In this document: positions 1 to 7,749 of the stretch, one piece after another | Layout: each line of letters starts with the position of its first letter | Numbering within the stretch: position 1 is the first letter of the stretch | DNA from: CAYXWH01 sp964468755 | GTDB taxonomy: Bacteria; Chloroflexota; Dehalococcoidia; Dehalococcoidales; RBG-16-60-22 | DNA length: 33,849 nucleotides | Reading direction: 5' to 3' | NCBI GenBank assembly: GCA_964468755.1 | Contig: CAYXWH010000011.1 | Location: forward strand, 1-33,849 | Program-made: the position numbers and the translations under genes | The notes under the pieces: generated by a model | Databases searched by the model: none | Seen by the model: the letters and a program-made list of their open reading frames with translations, nothing else | What the model was told of the DNA's origin: nothing

Positions 1-665
1 AGAACGGTATCGCCAGGATTTGTTGAAGCTAATACTATACGTTCAATAAGTACTAGAGGCTTTTGTGTAGGATGTTTCCCAAATTTCTTCTCAGCCTTTG
101 AAGGAGTGTTAATTGACCATATATCTTGAGGCTCATCTTCAATATCTCTCCACAATGAGCGCATCTGCTTTCCACCAGCTAACTGCTTCATGAGTTGATA
201 ATCGAACTTGTGCTTGCTCTTTTCAGATTTCGATGCCCATAAAACGGTTTCATGGCTATGTGTAAAATAACGGCACGATAGGTTAGGGGCAGCATTCGGC
301 TTATACCAGCATATTTCATTAAGAAGCTTAAATCCTAATTGCTGTAAAGCAAAACCGATAGAATAAATCCTGTGCATTGTGCCAGTTACCCATATTGTGC
401 CGTCATCCTTTAAAACACGCCGGCAGGCTTTGAGCCAGTTAATAGTAAATTCATGGTCTAGCTCAATTCCATTTGATTTATCCCATTCACCCTTGTTTAC
501 TGACACCATGCGACCAGCATGGCATGTAATACCACCATTGGATAGATTGTATGGGGGATCAGAAAAAATCATGTCAACAGAACACTCTGGAAGTTTATGG
601 AGAACTTCCAAACAATCGCCCTCTAACAGTGTAATATTTTCGTTTTTATAATATGCCTCTATCAT
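1..665 (-). CDS. DpnA-like DNA adenine methyltransferase (partial, C-terminus outside window)
   Basis: The minus strand encodes about 221 residues running off the left window edge. Translation shows a beta-class amino-methyltransferase: the catalytic motif IV DPPY at residues 36-39 (in SDPPYNLSNGG), then a target-recognition stretch with VSVNKGEWDKS and APNLSCRYFTHSHETVLWA, and the HPTQKP motif followed by NPGDTV just before the edge. From memory this resembles DpnA/M2.DpnII, a GATC-methylating N6-adenine enzyme, so GATC specificity is an inference. The FxGxG cofactor motif expected next lies outside the window. The start at 665 is chosen because GGAG (675-678) sits 9 bases upstream; ATG at 680 is an in-frame alternative. 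The gene is visibly AT-richer than its neighbours, and no restriction endonuclease is visible beside it. Confidence 0.9.
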   Translation of the reverse strand, partial: MIEAYYKNENITLLEGDCLEVLHKLPECSVDMIFSDPPYNLSNGGITCHAGRMVSVNKGEWDKSNGIELDHEFTINWLKACRRVLKDDGTIWVTGTMHRIYSIGFALQQLGFKLLNEICWYKPNAAPNLSCRYFTHSHETVLWASKSEKSKHKFDYQLMKQLAGGKQMRSLWRDIEDEPQDIWSINTPSKAEKKFGKHPTQKPLVLIERIVLASTNPGDTV

Positions 666-690
666 AAATAATGGCTCCATTCTTAAGGTC

Positions 691-719
691 ATTATATCCC
701 TGTTAGACAAGCTATTCAA
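691..719 (-). promoter_or_regulatory. Predicted promoter of the methyltransferase gene
   Basis: On the minus strand TTGAAT (719-714) and TATAAT (696-691) are separated by exactly 17 bases. The start point would be near 684, which excludes the ATG at 690 as initiator and fits the chosen start at 665. A sequence match only. Confidence 0.55.
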
Positions 720-839
720 TATAGAATGTCGATTGAACCCCAGGCTCACCCACTAATTTAATTACATGCCTTTGTCCCTCTAAGATTACACCTGTACATT
801 ACCAAATCCTGTGTAAGTGGGGGCTTTATCCTTAAAATC

Positions 840-915
840 TGGCGCGCCTGGAGGGATTCGAACCCACGACACCCGGTTCCGAAGACCGGTGCTCTATCCA
901 CTGAGCTACAGGCGC
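840..915 (-). tRNA. tRNA-Arg (anticodon UCG)
   Basis: The minus strand folds as a complete cloverleaf. The acceptor arms GCGCCTG/CAGGCGC pair fully, the D arm is GCTC/GAGC, and the anticodon arm CCGGT/ACCGG has loop CTTCGGA with anticodon TCG (reads CGA). The T loop is TTCGAAT. One T-T mismatch is present in the T stem. The 3' CCA is encoded (842-840). It lies downstream of tRNA-His on the same strand but has its own promoter-like sequence. Confidence 0.95.
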
Positions 916-932
916 AAATGGATACAACAGAA

Positions 933-961
933 ATTATACCTGATAAACGGGGTGGGGACAA
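933..961 (-). promoter_or_regulatory. Predicted promoter of tRNA-Arg
   Basis: On the minus strand TTGTCC (961-956) and a perfect TATAAT (938-933) are 17 bases apart. The predicted start is about 11 bases before the mature tRNA 5' end. Confidence 0.6.
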
Positions 962-988
962 TGGCGCGGTGTTATGGGTTGGGGGGTG

Positions 989-1066
989 TGGGGTGAGTGG
1001 AGGGATTTGAACCCTCGATATCCAGGGCCACAACCTGGCGCCTTAGACCACTGGGCTACACTCACC
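989..1066 (-). tRNA. tRNA-His (anticodon GUG)
   Basis: The minus strand folds as a cloverleaf with acceptor GTGAGTG/CACTCAC, anticodon arm CCAGG/CCTGG with loop TTGTGGC (anticodon GTG), and T arm GAGGG/CCCTC with loop TTCAAAT. The extra 5' G at 1066 faces C73 at 992, the G-1:C73 pair that identifies tRNA-His. The CCA end is encoded (991-989). Confidence 0.96.
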
Positions 1067-1082
1067 ATATACCAACCAGACT

Positions 1083-1112
1083 ATTATAGCGCAGCCAGTC
1101 GTCTCTTTTCAA
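1083..1112 (-). promoter_or_regulatory. Predicted promoter of tRNA-His
   Basis: On the minus strand TTGAAA (1112-1107) is followed after 18 bases by a perfect TATAAT (1088-1083). Transcription would begin near 1076, about 10 bases before the tRNA. Confidence 0.6.
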
Positions 1113-1140
1113 TTTGAACACGAACCGGGTACGGCAGGGA

Positions 1141-1482
1141 TTACTTATCGGCAAACTCGGCGATGGTCACTCCGGCCTCTCCTTCACCGTATTCGCCGGG
1201 GCGGTGCGATTTGACCAGGGGATGATGGGCGAGCTTTTGCCGGACAAGGCGGCGCAGGGTGCCGGTACCCTTGCCGTGAATGATTTTGACCTGGATAAGC
1301 CCCGCCATATACGCGTCATACAGGAACTGGTCGAGCAGGGGCATGGCTTCATCGACGGTAAGGTGGCGAAGACGCAGCTCACTCGACAGGTTAGTGGCGT
1401 TGGCGGGTATCTTCTTCTTGTTCACGGTAGCTAAATCGATTCTATCACCCCCGGCGCAGCGATGACAAGCCGGCGTCAGCAT
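1141..1482 (-). CDS. Small Smr-domain protein (MutS2 C-terminal-like)
   Basis: The product (about 113 residues from ATG 1482) is almost entirely one Smr domain. The conserved pattern is ELRLRHLTVDEAMPLLDQFL, then IHGKGTGTLRRLVRQKL and a C-terminal GVTIAEF. In MutS2 this domain forms the C-terminus and can nick or bind branched DNA or RNA; here it stands alone without the MutS ATPase. The start is uncertain: no good ribosome-binding site precedes ATG 1482, GTG 1425 gives a tighter domain, and the reading frame stays open to 1587, overlapping uvrA. It is divergent from uvrA with about 60 bases between the starts, so both may share a regulatory region. A role in repair or in ribosome rescue is inference. 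Confidence 0.8.
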   Translation of the reverse strand: MLTPACHRCAGGDRIDLATVNKKKIPANATNLSSELRLRHLTVDEAMPLLDQFLYDAYMAGLIQVKIIHGKGTGTLRRLVRQKLAHHPLVKSHRPGEYGEGEAGVTIAEFADK

Positions 1483-1506
1483 ACGCTTGTTGTCATCTGG
1501 GGCTAA

Positions 1507-1515
1507 TGTTACAAT
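1507..1515 (+). promoter_or_regulatory. Predicted extended -10 promoter of uvrA
   Basis: TGT followed directly by TACAAT (1510-1515) forms an extended -10 element. A weak -35-like TTGTTG lies at 1487-1492 with a 17-base spacer. The start would be near 1522, giving a leader of about 24 bases. No LexA-type operator was recognised. Confidence 0.45.
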
Positions 1516-1545
1516 AGAATTCAGAGGTGAAAACGGTCTGTTGCC

Positions 1546-4389
1546 ATGACATCTAACGAAATAGTGGTCAAAGGTGCCCGCGAGCATAACCTGAAAAACA
1601 TCGATGTGGTTATCCCACGGGACAAGCTGGTGGTGATTACCGGTGTCTCCGGCTCCGGCAAGAGTTCACTGGCTTTTGACACCATCTATGCCGAAGGACA
1701 GCGCCGCTACGTGGAGTCGCTCTCGGCATATGCCCGCCAGTTCCTGGGCAGGATGGAAAAGCCGGCAGTCGACTACATCGAGGGCTTGAGCCCGGCGGTG
1801 TCAATCGACCAGAAGGGCCCCAGCCGTAATCCGCGCTCGACGGTGGGCACCGTCACCGAGATATATGACTACCTCCGGCTGCTGTTTGCCCGCGCGGGTC
1901 ACCCGCACTGTCCCCACTGCGGACGGGAAATTACCATGCAGACCGTGCAGCAGATAGTCGACGCCATCCGGAACCTGCCTGAGAAGAGCCGTATCATTAT
2001 TCTGGCGCCGCTGGTACGCGACCGCAAGGGCGAGTACCAGGTGGTGTTTGATGACCTGCGCAAGGCGGGCTTTGCCCGGGTAAGGGTCGACGGGACTATT
2101 AATGACCTGTCCACCGAGTTTCAACTGGACAAGAACAAAAAGCATTCCATAGAGGCGGTGGTCGACCGGGTGGTTGTCGGGCAGAGCGGCAGCCGGGAGC
2201 GTATCGCCGATTCGGTGGAGACTGCCCTCAAACTGGGGGCGGGGGTAGTGCTGGTGTCAATTGTCGATGGCGAAGAGCTGCTCTTTTCCGAGCACTTTGC
2301 CTGCGTCTACTGCGGCATCAGCCTGGGCGAGATTGCCCCGCGAACGTTCAGCTTCAACAGCCCGCATGGCGCCTGCCCCGCCTGCACCGGACTTGGTTTC
2401 AAACAGGAAATAGACCCGGAACTGGTGATTAATAAAGAATTGTCCATAGCCCAGGGAGCGGTGAGGCCGTGGCAATTCTCGTCATGGTATTCTTACCAGC
2501 TTGATTCGCTGGCACGGCGGCACGGTTTCTCCATCCATACGCCGTTGAATGAGTTGAATGAGCACCAGATGAAAGTGATACTGTATGGTGAAGGCGGCGA
2601 GGTGTACCGCTACCGAAACCGCTTCGGGCGGGTCAGGGAGTACTCCGAGGGCTTTGAAGGAATCATCCCTCGCATGGAGCGGCTGTACCGGGATACTGAG
2701 TCGGAAAATTCACGGTCGGGTATTGAACGATATATGGTGTCCCGGCCCTGTCCCGTCTGCCAGGGGCAGCGACTCAAACCGGAGTCGCTGGCGGTGACCA
2801 TCGGCGGTAAGAATATTGTGGATGTCAGCACGTTATCGGTCAGCGAGGCACTGGGCTGGGCTGATGAAATCAATCGCAAGGTACTGAACCGGCGGGAGCG
2901 GATGATTGCCGAGCAGATAATGAAGGAGATTAAGGCGCGGCTCGGCTTTCTCAAGGACGTCGGACTGGAGTACCTGACTATAGAGCGTGCCTCGGCGACA
3001 CTGAGCGGTGGTGAGGCGCAGCGCATCCGCCTGGCGACACAGATAGGCAGCGGTCTCATGGGGGTGCTCTATGTCTGTGACGAGCCGACGGTTGGACTCC
3101 ATCCCGCCGACGACTACCGCCTTATCGGGACACTGCAGCGACTAAGGGACCTGGGCAACACTATTCTGGTCGTGGAGCATGATGAAGCCATGATGCGGGC
3201 GGCTGACCACATTGTGGATATGGGGCCGGGCGCCGGGGAACACGGGGGCAGGATTGTGGTCGCCGGGACGTTGAATGACATGATAAACTGTCCGCAGTCG
3301 ATAACCGGACAGTATCTCAGCGGGGTCAGGCGGATTCCGATACCTCAGGAGCGCCGCCAGGGTTCCGGACAGGAAATAGTAATCCGTGGAGCCCGGCAGA
3401 ATAATCTGAAAAATATCGATGTGCCCATACCTCTGGGCAAGTTTGTCTGTGTTACCGGCGTGTCCGGCAGCGGCAAGAGCACACTCATTGACGATATCCT
3501 GCACAAGAAACTGGCGCAGATATTCTACCGTTCGCGGGAAAAGGCGGGCGATTGTGATGATATCAGCGGACTTGAGCACATTGACAAGGTGATTAATATT
3601 GACCAGTCGCCAATCGGGCGCACGCCGCGCAGTAACCCGGCTACCTATACCGGCACCTTTACCCCGATACGGGAGCTATTTGCTACCGTACCCGAGGCGA
3701 GGATGAGGGGTTACGGGCCGGGGAGGTTCTCGTTTAATGTCAAGGGAGGACGGTGTGAAGCCTGCCGCGGCGAGGGGTTTATCCAGATAGAGATGCAGTT
3801 CTTGCCTGACGTTACGGTCCCCTGCGAGGTATGTAAAGGGGCGCGGTATAACCGCGAGGCTCTGGAAATCAGGTTCAAGGGGAAGAATATCGCCGAGGTG
3901 CTCGACATGACGGTAGAAGAAGCGGTGAAGTTCTTTGCCCATTTCCCCGGAGTAAAGCGCAAGCTGGACACCCTGCAGGACGTGGGACTGGGTTATATTC
4001 GTCTTGGCCAGCCGGCGCCGACCCTGTCCGGGGGTGAGGCGCAGCGGGTAAAGCTGGCTACCGAGCTATCCAAGCGGTCTACGGGAAGGACACTCTACAT
4101 TCTTGACGAGCCAACTACCGGCCTGTCTTTTGAGGATGTGGCGGCACTGCTAAGAGTGCTGCAGCGACTGGTTGACGCCGGCAATACGGTGATTGTTATT
4201 GAGCATCACCTTGATGTCATAAAGAGCAGCGACTGGATTATTGACCTCGGGCCGGGGGCCGGTGACCGTGGCGGCTACGTGGTGGCTACCGGGTACCCCG
4301 AGGAAATAGTTCTGAATGATGCATCAGCCACCGGGCAGTATCTAAGCCGGGTGCTTTTTAAGGGCACCGAGCCGGTTCTTACCGGTTGA
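1546..4389 (+). CDS. uvrA: Excinuclease ABC subunit A
   Basis: At 947 residues this is a full-length UvrA, the damage-recognition ATPase of nucleotide excision repair that loads UvrB. The first ATPase module has Walker A GVSGSGKSS at residues 33-41, a CPHC zinc site, a CVYC/CPAC zinc module, signature LSGGEAQRIRLATQ and Walker B VCDEPTVGLHPAD. The second has GVSGSGKST, a zinc finger with CEAC and CEVC, signature LSGGEAQRVKLATELS and Walker B LDEPTTGLSFEDV. In the second D-loop the usual GLH reads GLS. ATG 1546 is the first start after an in-frame stop at 1528; the nearest purine-rich site (AGAGGTGA, 1523-1530) is unusually far upstream. uvrB and uvrC are not in this window. Confidence 0.98.
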   Translation: MTSNEIVVKGAREHNLKNIDVVIPRDKLVVITGVSGSGKSSLAFDTIYAEGQRRYVESLSAYARQFLGRMEKPAVDYIEGLSPAVSIDQKGPSRNPRSTVGTVTEIYDYLRLLFARAGHPHCPHCGREITMQTVQQIVDAIRNLPEKSRIIILAPLVRDRKGEYQVVFDDLRKAGFARVRVDGTINDLSTEFQLDKNKKHSIEAVVDRVVVGQSGSRERIADSVETALKLGAGVVLVSIVDGEELLFSEHFACVYCGISLGEIAPRTFSFNSPHGACPACTGLGFKQEIDPELVINKELSIAQGAVRPWQFSSWYSYQLDSLARRHGFSIHTPLNELNEHQMKVILYGEGGEVYRYRNRFGRVREYSEGFEGIIPRMERLYRDTESENSRSGIERYMVSRPCPVCQGQRLKPESLAVTIGGKNIVDVSTLSVSEALGWADEINRKVLNRRERMIAEQIMKEIKARLGFLKDVGLEYLTIERASATLSGGEAQRIRLATQIGSGLMGVLYVCDEPTVGLHPADDYRLIGTLQRLRDLGNTILVVEHDEAMMRAADHIVDMGPGAGEHGGRIVVAGTLNDMINCPQSITGQYLSGVRRIPIPQERRQGSGQEIVIRGARQNNLKNIDVPIPLGKFVCVTGVSGSGKSTLIDDILHKKLAQIFYRSREKAGDCDDISGLEHIDKVINIDQSPIGRTPRSNPATYTGTFTPIRELFATVPEARMRGYGPGRFSFNVKGGRCEACRGEGFIQIEMQFLPDVTVPCEVCKGARYNREALEIRFKGKNIAEVLDMTVEEAVKFFAHFPGVKRKLDTLQDVGLGYIRLGQPAPTLSGGEAQRVKLATELSKRSTGRTLYILDEPTTGLSFEDVAALLRVLQRLVDAGNTVIVIEHHLDVIKSSDWIIDLGPGAGDRGGYVVATGYPEEIVLNDASATGQYLSRVLFKGTEPVLTG

Positions 4390-4438
4390 GTTTACCGTTA
4401 ATTATATTGTATCTTTGTTAAGCAGGAGGTGGTGAGAA

Positions 4439-4990
4439 ATGGAGCGCACCGAGGTACTGGATTCGATTAAAGCCAATGTGGACAACGAGAATTTGGTCAA
4501 ACACATGCTGGCTACCGAGGCAATAATGCGGGCATTAGCCCGGAGATTCGGTGAAGATGAACGCGAATGGGGTCTTACCGGGCTCATGCATGATATTGAC
4601 GTCGAGCTAACCGAAGGCGACATGAACAGCCACAGTAAGCTGGGGGCCGATATGGCCCGGGACATGGGTGCCAGTGAGGAGATGGCTCACGCCGTCCTAT
4701 GCCATAATGAGGCGCATGGTTTCCCCTGTGAAACGAATCTGGACAAAGCGCTCTTCTGTGCTGACCCGTTGACCGGTTTGATTACGGCGGCGGCACTGGT
4801 CCGTCCCGATAAAAAGCTGGACGGTGTTGAGGCAAATTCGGTGAGGAAGCGGTACAAGGAGAAAAGCTTTGCCGCCGGGGCAAACCGCGAACAAATCGCT
4901 ACCTGTAGCCAGATTGGCCTGGAGCTTGATGAGTTCATCGAGCTGGGGCTGAAGGCAATGAAAGGGATTGCTCCCCACCTCGGTTTGTGA
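4439..4990 (+). CDS. HD-domain phosphohydrolase-like protein
   Basis: The 183-residue product carries an HD-superfamily metal site: His22, the His51-Asp52 doublet in GLMHDIDVE, further histidines at 84 and 89 (AHAVLCHNEAH) and Asp109 in FCADPLTGL. HD proteins are metal-dependent phosphohydrolases, often acting on nucleotides, but the substrate cannot be read here. It has a strong Shine-Dalgarno sequence (AGGAGGTG) and lies 49 bases after uvrA on the same strand, so it may be co-transcribed with uvrA. It ends 4 bases before the convergent end of sbcC. Stand-alone proteins of this type are often annotated as HDIG-domain proteins; a repair role is suggested only by position. Confidence 0.85.
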   Translation: MERTEVLDSIKANVDNENLVKHMLATEAIMRALARRFGEDEREWGLTGLMHDIDVELTEGDMNSHSKLGADMARDMGASEEMAHAVLCHNEAHGFPCETNLDKALFCADPLTGLITAAALVRPDKKLDGVEANSVRKRYKEKSFAAGANREQIATCSQIGLELDEFIELGLKAMKGIAPHLGL

Positions 4991-4994
4991 ACGG

Positions 4995-7565
4995 CTAGCT
5001 GACCGACAGTGTTGAGCCTTCCGCCGTCTTGATAACATCGATACGGGTCGGAAAGGCGTCTCTCAATTCCTCAATATGGGTAATGACAATTATCTTGTCG
5101 AAATCGTCCTGAATGGAATTTATCGCCTCTTTGAGTTTCTCCAGCCCGGTATTATCCTGGGTACCGAAGCCTTCATCAATGATTAAGGTGGGTAACGGTG
5201 CGCCGGCCCGTTTCGCCAGCAGCTTGGACATGGCAATACGAATGGCAAAGTCAATACGGAAGGCTTCGCCGCCACTGAACATCTCGTAGTTACGTGTTCC
5301 CAGCTCATCGGAGATATTTATATCCAGGGTTTCAACGGTATTTCCTTTTTTGGTTTCCCGCTGGGTCTCAAACTTGACGTGCATTCTATTGTCGGTCATT
5401 CGCCCCAGCAGCCTATTGGCTTCGGCTTCAATTTCGGGGAGCACCATTTCAATTAACAGTGCCTGGATACCCCCTTTACCAAAGGCTTTAGCCAGGTCTT
5501 TATAGATATTTTCCTGCCTGTTTGCCTGGGTAATCTGTTTTTCCATTTCGGTCTTCTTTTGCTCCAGTTCGGTACAGCGCTGTACCCTGGCCCGTACCTG
5601 CCACACCTTCTCCTGGGCTTGAGTTCGTTGCTCAACGACCTCCTGATATACCTTGTCGGCCTGTTCGAGTTCGCCAAGCAGTCGCGGAAGTGAAGCGACC
5701 TCTGTGGTCAACGATTGTCGCACCTGATTATCTGCTTCCAGGCTGTGGAGAAGTCGCCGGGCGGATTCCTCGGCTCCGAATGCTGCCTCTCGTTCCTGAT
5801 TCATGAGCCGGTCGGCTTCATCGAGCTTACGCCGGGACTGGTCGAAATGCTCCAGTCCGGTGAGTGAATCGCGCACCAGTTCATGCTGTTCGGCATCATA
5901 GGCAATGGTGCCGAGTTCCTTTTCCACCTCGGCAAGCACCTGCTGCTCGGTAGTGGCGAATTCCCGGCGGGCCAGTCGCTCTTCGATGTCACCGAGCCTG
6001 GCCTGCTCTCTGGCGAGGTTTCCGGCGGCTTCCTCGGCTTCGGCAATATCCTTGTTAAGTACCTGTGCCTTGCCCTGCCCGTCGGTTTTTTCCCGGTTGA
6101 GCTGTCCTTCGGTCTGGGATACTTCTTTCTGCTGGTAATTGAGCTCGTCTCTCTTTGCGGCAAGTTCTTCCTGGTTTTGTTGTAAAGAAGCTGCCTTCTC
6201 CCCCTTTTCAGCGGTGTACTTAGACTCAATGAGCTTGAGACCCTCGGCGGCGAGTTCCGTTTCACACAGCGGGCACCTGGCTTCGGTCTGGGTTGACAGG
6301 AGGTGAAGTTTTTCGTCTATTTCCCTTATTTCCCTCTCCAGTTGCTGCTGGTTCGATTCCAGGTGGTTAACCTGGGCCTGCATATCCGACAGTGTCTGCT
6401 TTTTCTCCTGTAGAATGGCATCTTGCTCGCTTAATTGACGTAACCGTATTTGTAGTTGCTGCCACTGATTTTTGAAGGTGTCCAATTTTCCCGCCCATAG
6501 TTCCAGTTCACTGATTTTACTCCGCACCAGGGCGTGTTCGGTGGTCAGGCTCTGGCTGGCTTCACGTATTTTACTTTCCAGTTGAGATTTCTGCCTCTCC
6601 AGATTGACTGATTGCCGGAACTTGCTATCAAGCTCGGAGAATTGCTTTTTGGCTTCGGTAAAGCGGGCGAAGCCGTCTTCGATTGCGTTGCGATTGGTCA
6701 TAAGTTCCTGGTATTCTTTAATGCGGGCATTATGCCGGGCGGACTGCTCCTCCCAGCTTTTCAGGTTGGTCGAGGTATCATCCATTTTTATGATTAGCTG
6801 GTCGAGCTGTGTCTTCTTCTTCTCCAGCGATTCCTTTTGTCCACGGAGTTCATTACGGCTGGTTTCATGTTCTTTTATCACCTCTTCAATATGACCCAGT
6901 TCATGCTGAGCCTGTTCCAGCCCGATCTCGTAGTCCGGCTTTCGGGCAAGCTCGCTGGAAATATCAGTGATGGTACTCGCCAATTGCGCCTTTTCCGCAT
7001 CCTGCTGCCTGGCCATGTCCCTGGCCTGTGCCTCCAGCTCATCATAGATGGCGAGACCGAGGATATTGCCCAGCACTTCCTTACGCCTTGCCGGAGGCTG
7101 GGTGGTGAACTCATCGGCATGACCCTGGCGCAGATAGGCACTGTTGATGAAGGTAGCGTAGTCCATGTGCAGGATATCTATAATCTTCTGCTGGGTCTGG
7201 GCGATAGTATTACCGGAAATTGACCGGAAGCTGCCATTGGTGGCTATCTGTAACTCCAGGATGCTCTGTCCCGCGCTCCTCTGTTTTTTGGGACGGGAAC
7301 GCTTGCGGATGACACGGTACATCTGGTTGCTCACCGCGAAGTCGAACTCCACTTCCATAGCCGCCTGTCCGGAATGGATAAGGTCATCGTCACTTTTCGA
7401 CCTTGCCTGCCCCCACAGCGCCCAGGTCACCGCGTCGATGATGGACGATTTGCCGTTCCCGTTGTCGCCGGCAAGGCAGGCGAGGTGGATGCCGTCGAAG
7501 TGGAGGGAAGGTACGTTATCGCGGTAGCACATGAAGTTGTACATTGTGAGCCGGAACGGTATCAT
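4995..7565 (-). CDS. sbcC: SbcC/Rad50-type exonuclease ATPase subunit
   Basis: The 856-residue product has the Rad50/SbcC plan. An N-terminal ATPase half has Walker A GDNGNGKSS at residues 33-41. Long heptad-rich coiled coils flank a central zinc hook CPLC at residues 431-434, almost exactly mid-protein. The C-terminal ATPase half has signature FSGGEAFRIDFAIRIAMS and Walker B TLIIDEGFGTQD, followed by a His-switch region VITHIEEL. The family works with the nuclease SbcD/Mre11 to open DNA ends and hairpins. SbcD is usually encoded directly upstream but is absent here: upstream is the divergent ffh gene. The start ATG 7565 gives the canonical PFRLTMYNFMCY N-terminus. The gene converges on the HD-protein gene with a 4-base gap. 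Confidence 0.96.
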   Translation of the reverse strand: MIPFRLTMYNFMCYRDNVPSLHFDGIHLACLAGDNGNGKSSIIDAVTWALWGQARSKSDDDLIHSGQAAMEVEFDFAVSNQMYRVIRKRSRPKKQRSAGQSILELQIATNGSFRSISGNTIAQTQQKIIDILHMDYATFINSAYLRQGHADEFTTQPPARRKEVLGNILGLAIYDELEAQARDMARQQDAEKAQLASTITDISSELARKPDYEIGLEQAQHELGHIEEVIKEHETSRNELRGQKESLEKKKTQLDQLIIKMDDTSTNLKSWEEQSARHNARIKEYQELMTNRNAIEDGFARFTEAKKQFSELDSKFRQSVNLERQKSQLESKIREASQSLTTEHALVRSKISELELWAGKLDTFKNQWQQLQIRLRQLSEQDAILQEKKQTLSDMQAQVNHLESNQQQLEREIREIDEKLHLLSTQTEARCPLCETELAAEGLKLIESKYTAEKGEKAASLQQNQEELAAKRDELNYQQKEVSQTEGQLNREKTDGQGKAQVLNKDIAEAEEAAGNLAREQARLGDIEERLARREFATTEQQVLAEVEKELGTIAYDAEQHELVRDSLTGLEHFDQSRRKLDEADRLMNQEREAAFGAEESARRLLHSLEADNQVRQSLTTEVASLPRLLGELEQADKVYQEVVEQRTQAQEKVWQVRARVQRCTELEQKKTEMEKQITQANRQENIYKDLAKAFGKGGIQALLIEMVLPEIEAEANRLLGRMTDNRMHVKFETQRETKKGNTVETLDINISDELGTRNYEMFSGGEAFRIDFAIRIAMSKLLAKRAGAPLPTLIIDEGFGTQDNTGLEKLKEAINSIQDDFDKIIVITHIEELRDAFPTRIDVIKTAEGSTLSVS

Positions 7566-7654
7566 GGTGGAGCTTCCCCAAAAACGATTTGTCTCTTATT
7601 GTAGCATAAATAGATAAAGGAATATTACCAAAGGCATTACTTAAAGTGGTATTG

Positions 7655-7670
7655 ACATAATATATTATGT
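7655..7670. repeat. 16-bp perfect palindrome between sbcC and ffh
   Basis: ACATAATATATTATGT is a perfect inverted repeat in the 184-base divergent intergenic region. It overlaps a consensus -35 box TTGACA (7652-7657) on the plus strand. The region is AT-rich, which raises the chance of coincidental symmetry. It could be an operator serving either gene. Confidence 0.4.
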
Positions 7671-7706
7671 AGACAGGAATTACCGGTTAGTGCCCAAGCC
7701 GCAAAG

Positions 7707-7736
7707 TTGACGAACCCTCATCCGGTTACATAGAAT
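7707..7736 (+). promoter_or_regulatory. Predicted promoter of ffh
   Basis: TTGACG (7707-7712), an 18-base spacer and TAGAAT (7731-7736) form a good sigma-70 match. The -10 box ends only 13 bases before the preferred ATG at 7750, so the leader would be very short. The upstream TTGACA at 7652 has no good -10 partner. Confidence 0.5.
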
Positions 7737-7749
7737 AATGGGAGGCAAG

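Noticed and set aside
1114..1434. 106-residue open frame on the plus strand
   Set aside because: It overlaps the Smr-domain gene on the opposite strand, and the minus-strand product has a clear HGKGTG signature.
7652..7680. TTGACA at 7652 as the main ffh promoter
   Set aside because: No acceptable -10 hexamer occurs 16-18 bases downstream; the pair at 7707/7731 fits better.
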